NCBI RefSeq assembly: GCF_003073045.1
Contig: NC_037590.1
Span: 31,026,449 to 31,090,448, forward strand
Direction of reading: 5' to 3'
Length of the DNA stretch: 64,000 bases
From: Pomacea canaliculata
Taxonomy: Eukaryota; Mollusca; Gastropoda; Architaenioglossa; Ampullariidae
Shown: one piece after another, positions 34,201 to 46,517 of the stretch
Position numbering within the stretch: position 1 is the first letter of the stretch
How the letters are laid out: every line of letters begins with the position of its first letter
Position numbers and translations under genes: made by a program
The notes under the pieces: model-generated
Databases searched by the model: none
Seen by the model: only the letters and a program-made list of their open reading frames with translations
What the model was told of the DNA's origin: nothing

Positions 34201-34515
34201 CTACATAATTAATGGTAAGTACAACTTGTTTCTAATAAAAATGGTATTTAAAAATCTTCGTCTTTTCTTGGTCTTTTCAAACTCTGTCTTGAGTTCTTTG
34301 AAGATCTGGTCAACATCAAACACTTTGCCAGTAACGGTCATCTGTTTCTCTACGTCACCCCACATCTGATGTCTCATGCCGAGATACACCTTTTTAGTTT
34401 TTCTCTCATCATCATATATTTCTTCGAGTTCTCTTATTAGTTTTTTTCAATCTTTCCACCACTTTGTCAGTCTCAGCATTGGCAGATATCTCCATTTCCA
34501 GATGCTTGATTTTTT
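34201..34515 (-). pseudogene. Relic of a coiled-coil protein gene (one frame change), family unknown
   Basis: On the minus strand from about 34509 down, a charged helical frame reads KHLEMEISANAETDKVVERL. After a one-base shift it continues LIRELEEIYDDERKTKK, VYLGMRHQMWGDVEKQ and VFDVDQIFKELKTEFEKTKK. Glu/Lys-rich heptads suggest a coiled coil. It sits just downstream of CAP gene B, exactly where the similarity to genes A and C stops, so it lies at a duplication junction. I cannot name the parent gene. Confidence 0.4.
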
Positions 34516-34614
34516 TTATGTTCTGATACAGAGTTGGAAAGTAAAAGGACAAAGACTCTGATGTCATAGTTCATACAAACAGCCAGCTCGAAATAACTTT
34601 ATGTTAGATAAATC

Positions 34615-34620
34615 TTTAAT
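34615..34620 (-). terminator. ATTAAA polyadenylation signal of CAP gene B
   Basis: About 105 nt after the stop codon, in the same conserved 3' UTR context (GTCATTAAAGATTTATC) as gene C. Confidence 0.6.
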
Positions 34621-34724
34621 GACTTTGAAAGAGTTCAACATCATTAAAAGTGAGTGCTCCATCAGACTGAATCACGATGACGGGTCCTTAGCCATTCAGT
34701 TGTCCAGCTTGTGAGGAACGCTCA

Positions 34725-37700
34725 CTAACTACCTGGAAGGATGCAGCAATAAACAGACCATCAAAATTGTGATGTGTCCCAGAAGGGTGACATGAGGTTA
34801 GACTGGTTATCAAGGCAAGGGTGGCCTAGTCACACCGTTATATGAGAAAATAAAAGGTTTGATTTTTTAAGTTAGCTGGAAGAGAAAAATAAAAGCGAAT
34901 ATAATTAACCATCGCCGGCCAAAGCTTCACTTGCCAAGGAGACACGGCAAGTGCCGAGACATTGCGTGTTGGGGAGTGGAGGCTTCGTCTTCCATGTAAA
35001 GTGCGGAAATAACATTTCTTCTTTACTTCAGATTTTTTGCAACATTTGAATTTTTGACGTATTTTTATTTAGATACGTATAAGTAATGCTGTTTTCTTTG
35101 TAACTGTCATGGGCAATAGTGTTGTTAAAAACAGTACCAAGGGAGAACACTATAAAAGTGACCTTGTGTCAAACTATAAACAATTGTATTCTTCTGCTGA
35201 CATCAATCTGGGACGAAAAAAACTTTCTATTGGAATATTGAGTAATTACAGTTGATGAAGAATTGACAACTTTCTAAATGTTCATTAAGAATTAGATTTT
35301 CAACAATTATTGTATATGTTTTTATCATGTACTGTACCACATTTTGTTAAAATAGTTAAACATATACAGGATCTTCAAAAGGGCAGATAAAGTTGTTTAG
35401 TTTACAACTGAAGAAAAAACATCACAGAGGTCCAGTGGTGTGAGCACCTATGACACTATGTTAGTACATAAAACAAGAAGAATTTTTTCCAGTCTAACAT
35501 AACTTGCTGTCTAGAGAGAGGGAGGGAGTAAAAAGTAATGTTTTCTTCTCTTGCGTAAAGTACAAGCTTTTATGTTCGGTTCCCGTGCAATATGTATTAA
35601 TGAACACATTCTTTGCAAGACTCAAAGGTTTGATCGAGCGCTTAACTCAGTAAGCCTAAGCTGGACCCCGACTAACGGGTGTTTACTCACTTCTAGTACA
35701 GATGCCACACATGTAGGGGCACTTCTGGGGCACGTTGGAGTACTGTTCACAGTAGGCTGGTGGCCATTGAGTGTAACAGTACGACGGTTCACTTTTCGGG
35801 CAGGCTACTGCAAAGACAGAGATCGGACATTTTTAGTTGTGGCTGACCTATGACGTCACCAGGGGTCACAAAGGACAGAGCCATTTGTTTTTTTGTCCTA
35901 TAAGCGAATGAGAGTTGGTGGTGAGCAGATGAGTTGGGAAGTGAGTTAGTGAGTGCGAGTGAGTGAGCAGGTAGGCAGGAAGCATGAATGTAACAAAGAA
36001 AGGAAGGAGACTGAAGTCTATCAAAAGTTTTCAAAAATTTTTTTTTCCAGAATTTTTACTGTTGCTGTTGTTTGTGAACATAGTGATATAGTGAACATTT
36101 CTTTGGTCCTAACAATAATCGTTTTGTTTTACACTATGTGAAAAGCTTGTGTTTAAGATTTTGGTTATGAGAAAGATCGTTAAGAGAGAGTTATCAGAGA
36201 ACTTCATGACATCAATGACAGAAGGTGTTTCGACGCCTATGGTCTGATATGTTTAATTAACGAGAATGAAAAACGAAAAGACTAGTCCCCTGAAGTGCCC
36301 TAGTTATCGTGTGGATAGTACTGGACAAGGTGTCTTTACTTCTAGCAGTCCAGCCAGACTGTAAGATAACAATGGATTTATGTCTTTGAGTCATGAAGTG
36401 TGGTTAAGTCATCAATAAAACAGTCTCTGTTCAAGATTCATGGCTCTCTCTGCTCTGCTGTAAGTGTCCTTGTGAGTGTGTGTGCGCTCCTGTATACATG
36501 CCAATGTATGTGTCTCAGTGAGTTTTCGCTGTAAAGTGTACAAACGTTAAAACGAATTCAGTCTAAAAATATAATTTATTGACACAGTCTCAGTACTAGT
36601 AGAAAAAAATGTTCTCAGGGTGGTGAACACTACTCACGCGTCTGGCAGATGTCACCAGTGTAGAGCGAGGGGCAGGCACAGGAGCACTTCGCTATGTTGA
36701 AAGTACCTCCGTTGAGACACAGTTTGCCCTTACAGTCTGACAACAGGAATGACAAATACTAAGCTAGTATCTTTGTCCATGTCTATATATGGACATAAGG
36801 CAAATATATCCTTGTGTTCATAAAGAAACTATAATTGAAGTTCAATTTTTTTAACAACTGTAATCCATACCATATTGTTCTTTTTTGTGTCTATGGGACA
36901 GCGGGCACTCTCTTTCTGACACACTCACTTTCACACATACCAATACAAGTAAAATTAACTAACACATGCTGTCATGGAAGACAACATCTGGACAGCCCAT
37001 GTGGCGATTAGTCTCAATCATTTCACTAACAGCCTGACTATACGGGCAGGGCTTCTGCTTACGCAAAAAATTGCGTACAGTACGCATTAAAAGTTCGGAG
37101 GACCCCTTCAATTTTCGCCAATGGGGTCCCAGGGGACCCCTTCAAATTTGGGCGAAGAACAGATACAAAATTGGGTAAGTGTAGTGTCTGACATCGTAGC
37201 CCAATCTATTGTTGTCGTCTTCTACAAGGTGAGAGTTACTTCCCTTGCACTGAGGGTTTTTTTTTTCCCCTTACCGGGAAGAGTTCCGTTAACTTATTTC
37301 AAAGATGTCGTTGACAGCGTGGTTAAAATCATTGTCTCAGAAACGGAAAGAAAGTGAGCACCCCAAGTACAGTGAGCATAAGCTCATCACAGATGCTTGC
37401 ACAGACTTCATGGCACAGAAATCTCGCCGTTTCTGACTCTAATATTACAGTGCTTTGTGTGTCTGAAAGGCAGTTGAACAAAGTATGTTGATTTGTTGTT
37501 GGGTTTTTTTTTTATATATTGTAAAGGGACCCCTTAGAGTTAGCCTGGGACACCTTAGAAATCTGAAGAAGGGGTTCTTGGGACCCCTAAGAATTTAGCC
37601 TTAGCAGAAGCCCTGACGGGTTTAGACTGATGTCGTTGAGTTCATCCTTCTACTGTCAAGTATTCTCACCACACAGCTTTCCACTGGCGTCACACTTGGT

Positions 37701-40700
37701 TGGACAATCCGAGCAGCTTACATTGGAGCTTTTATATGGTTTTGAGAAATCTTTTATCAGTTGTCTGTGGGTAAGACAATACATGCATCGTCACGTTAAG
37801 CACAAATTTCAACATCCATGCTTATATATTAACAGAGTCCTTCTTAACCATAATATATTTTAGTTGCTGAGTCTGTGTGAACGACTCTACCCACCCTCTC
37901 CTCACTGATCCATTGTTAATAATTGGATGACAGGTTATTACAAATAATTTGATTACAGATCATTACAAAATAATGCTAATATTATAATTTTATCTTAGAT
38001 ATTTATAGTTAATATCATCACATTTACATTAAGACGACAAATATTTTAAGTCATGAATGCTCACTCACGTCGACACATACACATGCACTCCTCATACCCT
38101 TTGATGTGTAACACTAATTTTATGTACAAACTGCGAGCGGAAGTGGTTATGTTAGAAAGTAGGATGGCATAAGCCTTTTCCTTGTAGACATTTTAATAAA
38201 AAAGCCTAAATATATTGTCAAAAATATAGCGAAGTCATCAAGAAGTCTGTGTATAGGATTTGATAACGGTGTACGTTACCCAACGGCATAGTTGCAGAAG
38301 TAGTATCTCTCATACTTTGTTCCCACACAGTTTGCTTGCCCGCAGCCAACCCGCTGTGCTCTAGCTCCAACGACCTTATACAGAAATAAGGAAAAAAGTA
38401 TAACACGATAAGGAAATGTAACATGAACGTGTTCACTTGTTTACTTGTTTATCTTCATATCTATTCCAAGTAAATCTCTAAATGCTCCTACTGCGTTTGC
38501 TACTTCTGAACATCCTGCAGTTTACTACATAAACACATATACTCATAATACCGAGAGCTACAGATACCTGTGTGTAGTGGATGTTGTAAAGAGGTGACAT
38601 ACCTGTGTGTAGTGGATGTTGTAAAGAGGTGACATACCTGTGTGTAGTGCCCTATTACACCTCCAGTAGAGCCTTTGCCGTAAAGGAAATCATTGCGCTC
38701 ATCAAACCACGCCTGAACTCCTTCAGCAAATGTGGAGTATCCATAGGCAGCGTTCTGTCCTATGATGACTCCGGGAAGAGCTACAAGACAAAAGAGAAAA
38801 ATAAAAATTGAAGCTGAGATATTCTCTACTCGAATCCCCTAGTTCTTCACAACATTAGCTTCCGCTTCTTTCTTTTCCCCTGGTCATCGCCGTCATCCTT
38901 TATGAAGCAATGCACGAACAGTATTGACCAGAGATTTGTGTAGATATCACCTGATTAAAAGGAAACACTAGTAAACGACCGAAAAGTAGATTTTTGTTAT
39001 ATGTCTAAATAGTCTGTCAAATATCTTTGCCGAAAAATAAGATTTGAATCCTTTAGTTGAATAAGATGATATAAGACAATAAATACAGGGGCGTTTTACA
39101 AGGGACAGAGAGGCTGAACAGCAAAACGAAGACCAATGGAAGGATGAATACTCACAGGGGACAAGACGTGCAGTATCAGGGTTGTGTCCAACGACACACT
39201 GCAGGGCCCATTTCTCGGCCCCAAGGGCGAGGTCTTTGTCCCATATCTGTAATAAAAACAAACCCTCTAGGAATCCACATAGCCCGAGAGACCTGTAAGG
39301 ACCCAGACATCATAAAGACCTGTGACAGTCTAATGTCCTTCATTTGCGTATTCATTATAACTACATTCTGACTACAGGACATTCGTGGATAACATTTTTC
39401 TTTCAACGAAATTCTAGACACGTACGTAGTAACGTTATGAGATGTGAGTTGAAATAACAAACAAGTAAACAAAAATACTTCATGTTTGGGACATGGTTTT
39501 GTGTTTGTTATGAGTTCTTTTGACTTTTCTTGCATCAGTGATAATGCATTATCACTGATGCAAGAAACTTTATTTGACTGCGACCTGGAACAGTATTCAT
39601 CTTTAGAAAGGAAAAAAAGTTGTTAAAATAATAAGGTTGGAGAGAAAGGTGAGGGTTTAGAGGGAAAATAATCTGAATGCAAAAAGGCAATCGAACTGAT
39701 TAACTTATTTTGTGCCTTGCGATTTATTTGGCTTCGATCTTGGTGAAGGCTTCAACGGTTTTAGCATCTGTCTTATTGTCCACCTATTTAATTGTAGAGT
39801 TTCTTTAATCATCTCATTTTACCTTTGATCTAGCAATTACCCCTGCTACTGTTCATCCCCAGTTGCTGCACTTCGACTCTGTCCCTGTGAGCATTCATGC
39901 AGAATAACCATGTATTTTACAAGTTCCCTAGTCCGGCTCTATAAAAGCTAGCTGCCACACATGACAAAACTAGGTACAACTTCTTTAGGACCAGCGACAG
40001 TGATCACAGAAAAAGAAAAAATTCTCAAGTTGCCAAATTCGATATAACCTCACACAGGACCAGTGTGTTTTTATTATCATTTACCCTTTCTTGCTTAAAA
40101 AAATAAGGAAATGAAAAATGGGGAAGAATAGTGCAGACTGCAAACAGTGATATAGTGATGAAAGAGAGATAATCTGATAACAAGAATAGACAAAGGATAA
40201 ACAATAAGCGATTTGCAGCTGGGAACCCTTCCTTCTGCTCTTCCCTGACCACTCACCTTTTGCACTCTTCCATCGTGCTTGAGAATAAGACAAAAACTAC
40301 TTGGTCACGTAAAATTGTGCTCACTACATCGCCTCACAGAGGTCTGAACCCAGGTTCACATCACTTTGCAAAATACCATCTGGACGTCTGTCACGTGGCA
40401 ATTAGTAAAAGGCTCATTAAATACGGCAAAGACTAGCTGCAGGGTCAACATGAAGAGGTCAAATGAACGACTCATAAAAAAGCTGCAGCTTAGTTTACCG
40501 CTAGGGGTTAGCTAGAACTGTAACTGTGTTTTATGTACCCGGCTGCGGGTCAACCAACCAGTTTCGGCATGTTCGCCGCGAGCGGCACGACTTGGCTGCG
40601 CAGGTCGTTGTGTTGCTGCACCAGAGCGGCCTTGGTGGCGGCGTCCAGCGGCACCGCGACACCCACGTCCGTGAGACACATGGTGTGGTTTGGGTTGAGC

Positions 40701-41506
40701 TTGGTCCACTTGGGGTCACAGGTCTGTGAAGTCAAAGACGTAAGCAGGAACACGTGACAAAGTAGGCGGAACTCTTAATATAAGTCTTCGTTTATAATAT
40801 ACTGGAATGTTGCTATCCAATTCATTGTATATAGATACGCTTCTATAGTTATCAATGCATGCTAACCATGCAATTTACCACTCCTGGCGCCTCATACATA
40901 TTGGCGGGTTTTGTTGTTTTTGTTTTTATTTGTTTGTTTGTGGTTTTTTTAATACTTTTTTTTACTTTTTTTATGAACCAAGACCTGAAAAACGACGATT
41001 GTGCGTACCTGGTTACTCGAAAGAAGGCTTTCTTTGATATCGGCAAAGTCTTTATAGATTTTTGGTGCACGACCCACGATCGGCTCTGAAACGTGCATGA
41101 ATAGGTGAAGACACACACACACACTAGCGTGCACTAACCTCCCCCCACTCACGCAAACTCAGGCAATGTGTTCAGTACCATCGTCTTCATCAACGAAATA
41201 AGCTTTTTAAGTAAAATAAAACTGTGATTTTTCAGTTTTGTATTTTTTTTTTCTCTTTCCACACATTGTCTTGCAGTTAATAAAGATCAAAAGCAAGAGA
41301 AGTCTTTGACGTATTTACAGTAACAAAACTCTAGAGAAGTTCCACCCATATCTGTTGGTTTAAACTGCTTCTAAGTGTCATAAAAAAACTGAGATAATAC
41401 AGTTACCGTGATGGACAGTCGCTTCACCATTATCTACAGGACTTGCCGCCGCGATGAAACAAGTCATGAAAACAACAAAACAAACAAGTCCCAATTGCCG
41501 GAACAT
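34725..41506 (-). CDS. Secreted CAP-superfamily protein with EGF-like and ShKT modules, gene B (329 aa, 10 coding exons)
   Basis: Exons in coding order: 41407-41506, 41009-41085, 40559-40723, 39156-39246, 38638-38780, 38280-38374, 37670-37764, 36638-36736, 35691-35807, 34725-34732. Phases agree throughout. Exon 1 gives a signal peptide (MFRQLGLVCFVVFMTCF...) plus a short acidic stretch. The next exon (1b, absent from A) adds 26 residues, starting EPIVGRAPKIYKDFADIKE. The CAP domain has QQHNDLR, AEKWALQC, FDERNDF, GHYTQVVGA and YYFCNYA. The hinge has an N-V-S sequon. The EGF-like module begins CKGKLCLNGGTFNIAKC. The ShKT module ends CPYMCGIC, and the protein ends R-S-S. The intron after the CAP2 exon contains a 569-bp DNA transposon, and the intron before the AEKW exon a 42-bp palindrome. 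All splice sites are intact, so the gene looks functional. Confidence 0.92.
37047..37615 (+). mobile_element. Non-autonomous DNA transposon, probably hAT-like, in an intron of CAP gene B
   Basis: The ends CAGGGCTTCTGCT / AGCAGAAGCCCTG form 13-bp perfect terminal inverted repeats. A 5-bp target duplication ACGGG lies at 37042-37046 and 37616-37620. Gene A has the uninterrupted site (one ACGGG, near 26008-26012), so this is an insertion after the A/B split. Short GGGACCCC-type motifs recur inside. A 43-codon open frame at 37305-37436 begins MSLTAWLKSLSQKRKE. It resembles the start of some domesticated hAT transposases, but nothing further of a transposase is left. hAT elements usually make 8-bp duplications; a 5-bp one points to an unusual hAT group or another superfamily with CAG...CTG ends. 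Confidence 0.8.
38568..38638 (-). repeat. 35-bp minisatellite carrying a copied splice donor, CAP gene B
   Basis: The true exon 4 end is 38638; two more copies end at 38603 and 38568. The GT donor is kept in both. Shortest of the three arrays. Confidence 0.95.
39526..39567. repeat. 42-bp perfect palindrome in an intron of CAP gene B
   Basis: Twenty-one bases on each side of the centre (39546/39547, TG|CA) pair without mismatch or spacer. Gene A has only the right arm in diverged form at the same site (about 28175-28200). Confidence 0.95.
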
Positions 41507-41574
41507 ATTGACAGGCAAGCAAAGGTACCTAGATCGACTGATTCTGGTTAAAGCTAAAGATACAGCAAGTAGTG

Positions 41575-41640
41575 TATGTAGGTATTTATACCTTCCGGGA
41601 CCTGCACAGTTCGTGACCATCTGTTGCTCGTTCTGATGGA
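41575..41640 (-). promoter_or_regulatory. Core promoter of CAP gene B (TATA box)
   Basis: TATAAATA on the minus strand (plus-strand 41583-41590) in the same conserved block as genes A and C. The expected 5' UTR is about 50 nt. Confidence 0.7.
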
Positions 41641-41649
41641 CAGATTCAA

Positions 41650-43767
41650 CCAGTAAGTGCGAACTTAAAAAAAACTACTTCCATCTGTTCCTCCACTTTA
41701 ATTTACACACTTGTAAGAGAGCGTAAAACGGTGTTATGCACTGGTGTTTCGGAACAAAGTGAAAAAATCAGAAGAGAATTATTTGTGGGTGTACTGTTAC
41801 GCAAATGACTCAAACATAACATTCGCATCCATTAGGATAATGGAAATTAAACATACTTTAAAAAGCACTGTCTGGTTTTATGCGGGGTTCAACTTTGTAA
41901 GTCTGGGTGAGTGCGTGTGCGTGCATGCTTATGTGTGTGTGTGTAAGTGCCGGTCGTTAGTCATATCGACACAAAATACAATTCCTAGATGTTCAAAAGC
42001 CTTCACTCTTGCAGAGTACGATTGACCACTGCACAAATCTTGAAAGCGTTCTAGAGTTTGTCCACTAGGCGGTCAGGGAGGTTGACTAGGAGACACTTGC
42101 AGTCCTCCCATCGGGACAACACAGTAGTAGATGTAAGGTTTTGGTGGTAGAAACTGAGAGAAACTGTCGGACATAACTGATTCTAATAATAACTGGATAA
42201 TAAGAGCGGATTATTTGTCGCTTAGAGTATTTTTAAATATGTCAATCAACTGGCATTTAAACATTAGTTTAACTTACTTTTCTCAACGATCCACACATCA
42301 AGATCATATTCTGATATGAAGTGTAGAGCACTAATCTCACTGTGCCGGGTCGACACGGTAAACTATTTTCTTATTGTTTTGATGGAGTTAGTCCACGCTC
42401 TCTGAATATTTAATGTTTGTTTTCGGAAAATTTGAGCGTTAGTATAGGAGCCGTATGTGAGTTATTATCACAATAGAAATACATTTCTACACATTTTGGT
42501 CATCTTTGTGGGTTATCAAAAACCTTATAATGGGGTAGTACCGAAGACATTATACCCCATGGTATCGGACTAGGGGATAGCACCAAGATTCCGTACGGTC
42601 TGGTCAAGAGAGAAATCCTTTTTGAGACACATGTTACAAACGTCCCCACACATAGAAATAAGTCAGTAACGTGACGTCATGTTTGTACACAGATATTCTT
42701 AATTAACATTTGATTTCTGCTGTTCCACTGACTAGAGCCTTGGTAACGTATCCAATTAAATCCTGATGTCTGTATTGTTGTAGTCTTTCTGAGAATGTTT
42801 TTTTTTTAAATGTATTTGAAAACAGCAGAAATTTATCAACATGTTTGAAAGAATATCTTCCACGGAGTTTGACCAGATCAGTAGAAAAAGAGTTCCCCTA
42901 AAAGCAGTTAAAAACAACGAAGATTGGCTTAGGGCTGTTTGTAAGACACCAACCTGAATGGCTTGACTTTTTTGCAGATTAGTTTTATATCGCCTGTAGC
43001 TACTGGTATCTGAAAAAAATGCAAACCGTTTAGGTAGGTCTTTAACAACGAGTTTAGAAAATTTCTGAATGCGAGGAATGCAAGTATGATTGTGCAACAG
43101 GGGCACTTTAGATTAACGATTGAGATTGTTAGATTGCAGGGATGGTCTTTTTCCCGTTCCTAAACTGTATTAGTATGCTATAGTCAATAATTGACCGCTT
43201 TTCTGGCCTCACTATTAAATTATATAGAAAAAAAAGAAATCAGAGCAATTTAAGCGTTTCAATCTGTTGGGCTCTATTAACACAGTATACTCAAACACTC
43301 TCTAATGATAACTAAGAGGGTTGAAAATGTCATGTGCTTTAATAGCAAAGTGGTTTGTAAATAAATGAATTGACCTTAGGTCAAGTTCTTAAAAGTTTTC
43401 TTGAACAGCTTGTGGGAGGAACAAACACTAGAGCTGAGTTCAAGGGACGAGCGATGACACGTGTCTTTATGTCGTGTAGATATGCACGGTGTATACATTA
43501 TGTGTGTTTTCAAACAAACAGCATACAAAATATTTAACAAGTGCAATGCCCAGTAATATCTGAAAAACACAATTGTCACGCTTACACCAGGCAAAGGACC
43601 TCAGAAGTACCTCAAAGTCTCATTTTGTCCTGACTAATGTGTCGGCAAAGTATTGGCAAAGAAGTCTGGACTTAGCATGTTGACTAGAGTTCCGATTCCC
43701 TGCACTTTAATTCGAAACATTTTCTGTGATATTTACACAGACCTTTTGAAAAACTAAGTTCAATGTT
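41650..43767. repeat. Upstream flank of CAP gene B, shared with A and C
   Basis: 42650-42960 matches 30480-30780; 42960-43300 matches 62820-63170; 43390-43760 matches 30890-31260 and, in part, 63280-63600. No gene seen. Confidence 0.65.
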
Positions 43768-44225
43768 TGATCTGGAAAGTCCTCAATCAATTAAGCAACA
43801 AGACAAGACTACGCATCCACCCTCTGGGACTCCACTAGTGGAGCTTCCACTTAACCTTTAGCAAGTTTGAAATACTCAGTAAGCGTGCTGTGGAACAGCC
43901 TCCTTCTCCATCTTAAGCAACTGAACTCCATGAACTGCTTTCGACACAATCTATCTAAATATTTTCAAGACATATAGATGATGCCTCTAGAGATTCCTCC
44001 CAACTTCAGGAACCCTTATAAATATATACATATATATTTTTTTAACCACCACTTTTGTACTTATCCACCTTTCTTTATGTTTACTACAAATTATTCTATA
44101 ACGCTTAATTACTTCTTTTACGTAGTTAATTTTCTTCCCTGTGAAGGGCGAGGGCTAACTAGAAAAAAAGATTTTCTTGCTTATCTTACTCCTCGTAAAT
44201 AAAGAATTGTCATTGTCATTGCCAT
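43768..44225 (+). mobile_element. 3' end of a LINE (non-LTR retrotransposon) with TTGTCA-type tail
   Basis: The frame SVLWNSLLLHLKQLNSMNCF, then RHNLSKYFQDI and a stop (about 43882-43978), is the usual C-terminal end of LINE ORF2. A 3' UTR follows, ending in AATAAAGAATTGTCATTGTCATTG (44197-44220). Short tandem tails of this kind are typical of CR1/L2-like elements. The copy is 5'-truncated and sits exactly where the duplicated upstream flank of gene B breaks off. Confidence 0.65.
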
Positions 44226-45194
44226 CCACTTGCGGCCCTCCTACAGCAGAGTGTTAAGCAGATAAAAAAAGTTATATCTCAATCGTTTTCCTGCACTTAC
44301 AGACCGTTTAATGTAGTTGCACCATGTTTTTCGTGATTGTGTGCAGATGATATCAATAAAATGCATGGGGTTATTGTCTCCCTAGTTAATATTTCCCAGA
44401 AAAAATGTTGCTGACGTATCACTGGACACAGTAATTGTGGACAATTTGTTGCATGTGTGCAAAGGAATTTTTTGTTTTTTTGCTACACATCAATAGATCC
44501 ATGAGGTGTTCATAAAGCATCCAACTGTCTCTCGGTCTTTATGCATGCTTTTTTGTCCATTCCTTTAAGTTTATAATGTCTGCATACTTGTCTGTCTATC
44601 AATCCTTGAGAACTAGTTCTTAACTAACTGTCTGCTTGCTTGTCTGCCTATGTTTGTCAGCCACCATTCCTTCGTTTCGTTTCTTAGTTGCAATTACCTT
44701 TTAATGTACTGTCAAAAGCAAACACGGCTTCGAGTAACGGTTGGCACACTAATAACAAAGGCTCTTCATAACCGAACAAGGAAGAAGGTAAGTTTCTCTT
44801 AAACTGGAAACCCTGTTTTAATAAACATTACGCACAAGCTTCGCGAAACAAACTTAGTCGAACGTTCGCCCATATTTATCGGGTATTACATAAAGGGACT
44901 ACTCCCTTCTCGATACCTTGACGACACATTTTCTAAAGATTGATATTGTATATATAACTATATCCCTTGCCAGCCCCACTCCACTGCACAGCATTAGAGG
45001 CATGCGCGTTTTGTTTGCTAGAACGCTTTCCGTCTATAAACATTTCAGTTGAAAGGAGGGAATGGTTTTTAGTATATCGTAAAAGACGGAGCTGCGATCA
45101 AATTCCTTTTGTTACACTTCAGCCATCAGTGTATCTTGTAAAGAGCAAGAAAAGTTCATTTTCTCATAACACATTTTCACACTTAAAATAATTT
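44226..45194. other. Intergenic, no gene seen
   Basis: AT-rich, no recognisable coding or repeat structure. Confidence 0.4.
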
Positions 45195-45990
45195 GTTTCA
45201 CGATAGAGAGTGAGTGCAGCATTGTTAGCTAAGGGACATCATCGCGAGATATTGTTGATGTCAATTTGTAACTGAATGGTTTCCCTTGAGCACAAGTCGG
45301 CGCCAGCTAATATTTCTTCTCAGAGCAGGCAGGAGTTTTCAGTTCTGCAGTTCTGGTCACAATTCTAAGTCTGTCCCTGTTAAGCTGCGTGGGCTTGACC
45401 ACTTCCATTTTTTTTTCAAAACAATACAAATAAAACTGCATATCTACCCGTCTATGTCGGTGTCTTGTGTCGTCCATTAATAGGTCAGTGACTTCTCCAA
45501 GCACTTCGTGCCAACGCAGTATCTAATAAACGTTCCTCAACACAACCATAATTCACTAACAAGTGTGAGGGTCAATCATCTGAAACTTAAATAAAACGGA
45601 ACAAACTTGTAGTGTAAGGTTACAGGTTAACCTTGCCTCGAGTGATGGCGTAGGTGGGATAGGGTGGAAGGTTTGTTTATCTGGCAGTGGCTCTCGATCA
45701 GTGCCATCAGGGAAAAGCAATCGGTTCTTGTGCGCAGTCACATCCTTGCCAGCAGAGGGCGCTGTGGTGAGTGTAACGGAGGGATGCGCCTGGCGACAGA
45801 TGCCGCCTGATCTGTCCTGCCACTCCACAAGGGCCCTGGGCATCGACAGGAGACGAGAGATCTGGTCATTGAGCGCTGTTTGTGCCCTCGGCGACACTCA
45901 ACACGTAGAGACCTCGACAGCGAAGACAGGGTGGTGGTGATGGTGTGTGGTGGTGATGGTGGTGATGGTATTTGGTGGTGATGGTGCGTA
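45195..45990. repeat. Duplicate of 20000-20760
   Basis: Collinear with 20000-20760 with a few percent difference. Includes the conserved GC-rich minus-strand frame (45556-45897). It ends in GGTGAT-type simple repeats at 45930-45985. Confidence 0.75.
45749..45764 (+). promoter_or_regulatory. CTCF-like motif, missing from the paralogous copy
   Basis: CCAGCAGAGGGCGCTG fits the core of the CTCF consensus as known from vertebrates and flies. The duplicate near 20545 lacks 12 bp inside it and so has no match. Binding is not shown by sequence alone. Confidence 0.4.
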
Positions 45991-46517
45991 CGAGCGCACG
46001 AGCGATGTAGGTGTCTGTGTGTGCAGTCGGGGGTAGTGTTTCAATCTTCCCGATCGCTGAGACATGAAGAAGTAGGGGGTTTATTTTTATTTTGATATTA
46101 AGTATTTGTTTCTCTGTATTCGCGCTGGAGGGTAGTGGTGTATGGTGTAGCTGTTTTTTCCTCTTTTTTTCTTTTTTTTTGGACGGACTGACGATAAGGT
46201 AAAAGGCGAGGCTGCCTCAACTTCCCGCTGCTTAGAAATGTGATCTTTTATTTGATGGACAATTGAGTGGGGTTGATTTTCTATGAACACAACAATAGAA
46301 ACGAAATTTTTAACTTGAATTTGAAGCTTAGATTATGTAAGTTTCCTTCTTTATTTGTTTTTTTTTTCCTTCTTTCTTTTTTCTTTCATTATCCAGTCAA
46401 ATCTTCGTAAGAAACATAGCCTATTCGTCGGTGTCCCAATCTCTTTCGAGATAACCTTTCCAAACATATACTGCGCAAGTACAGGCTGCATCACACGTGC
46501 GTGCTCAGTGGGTAGAG

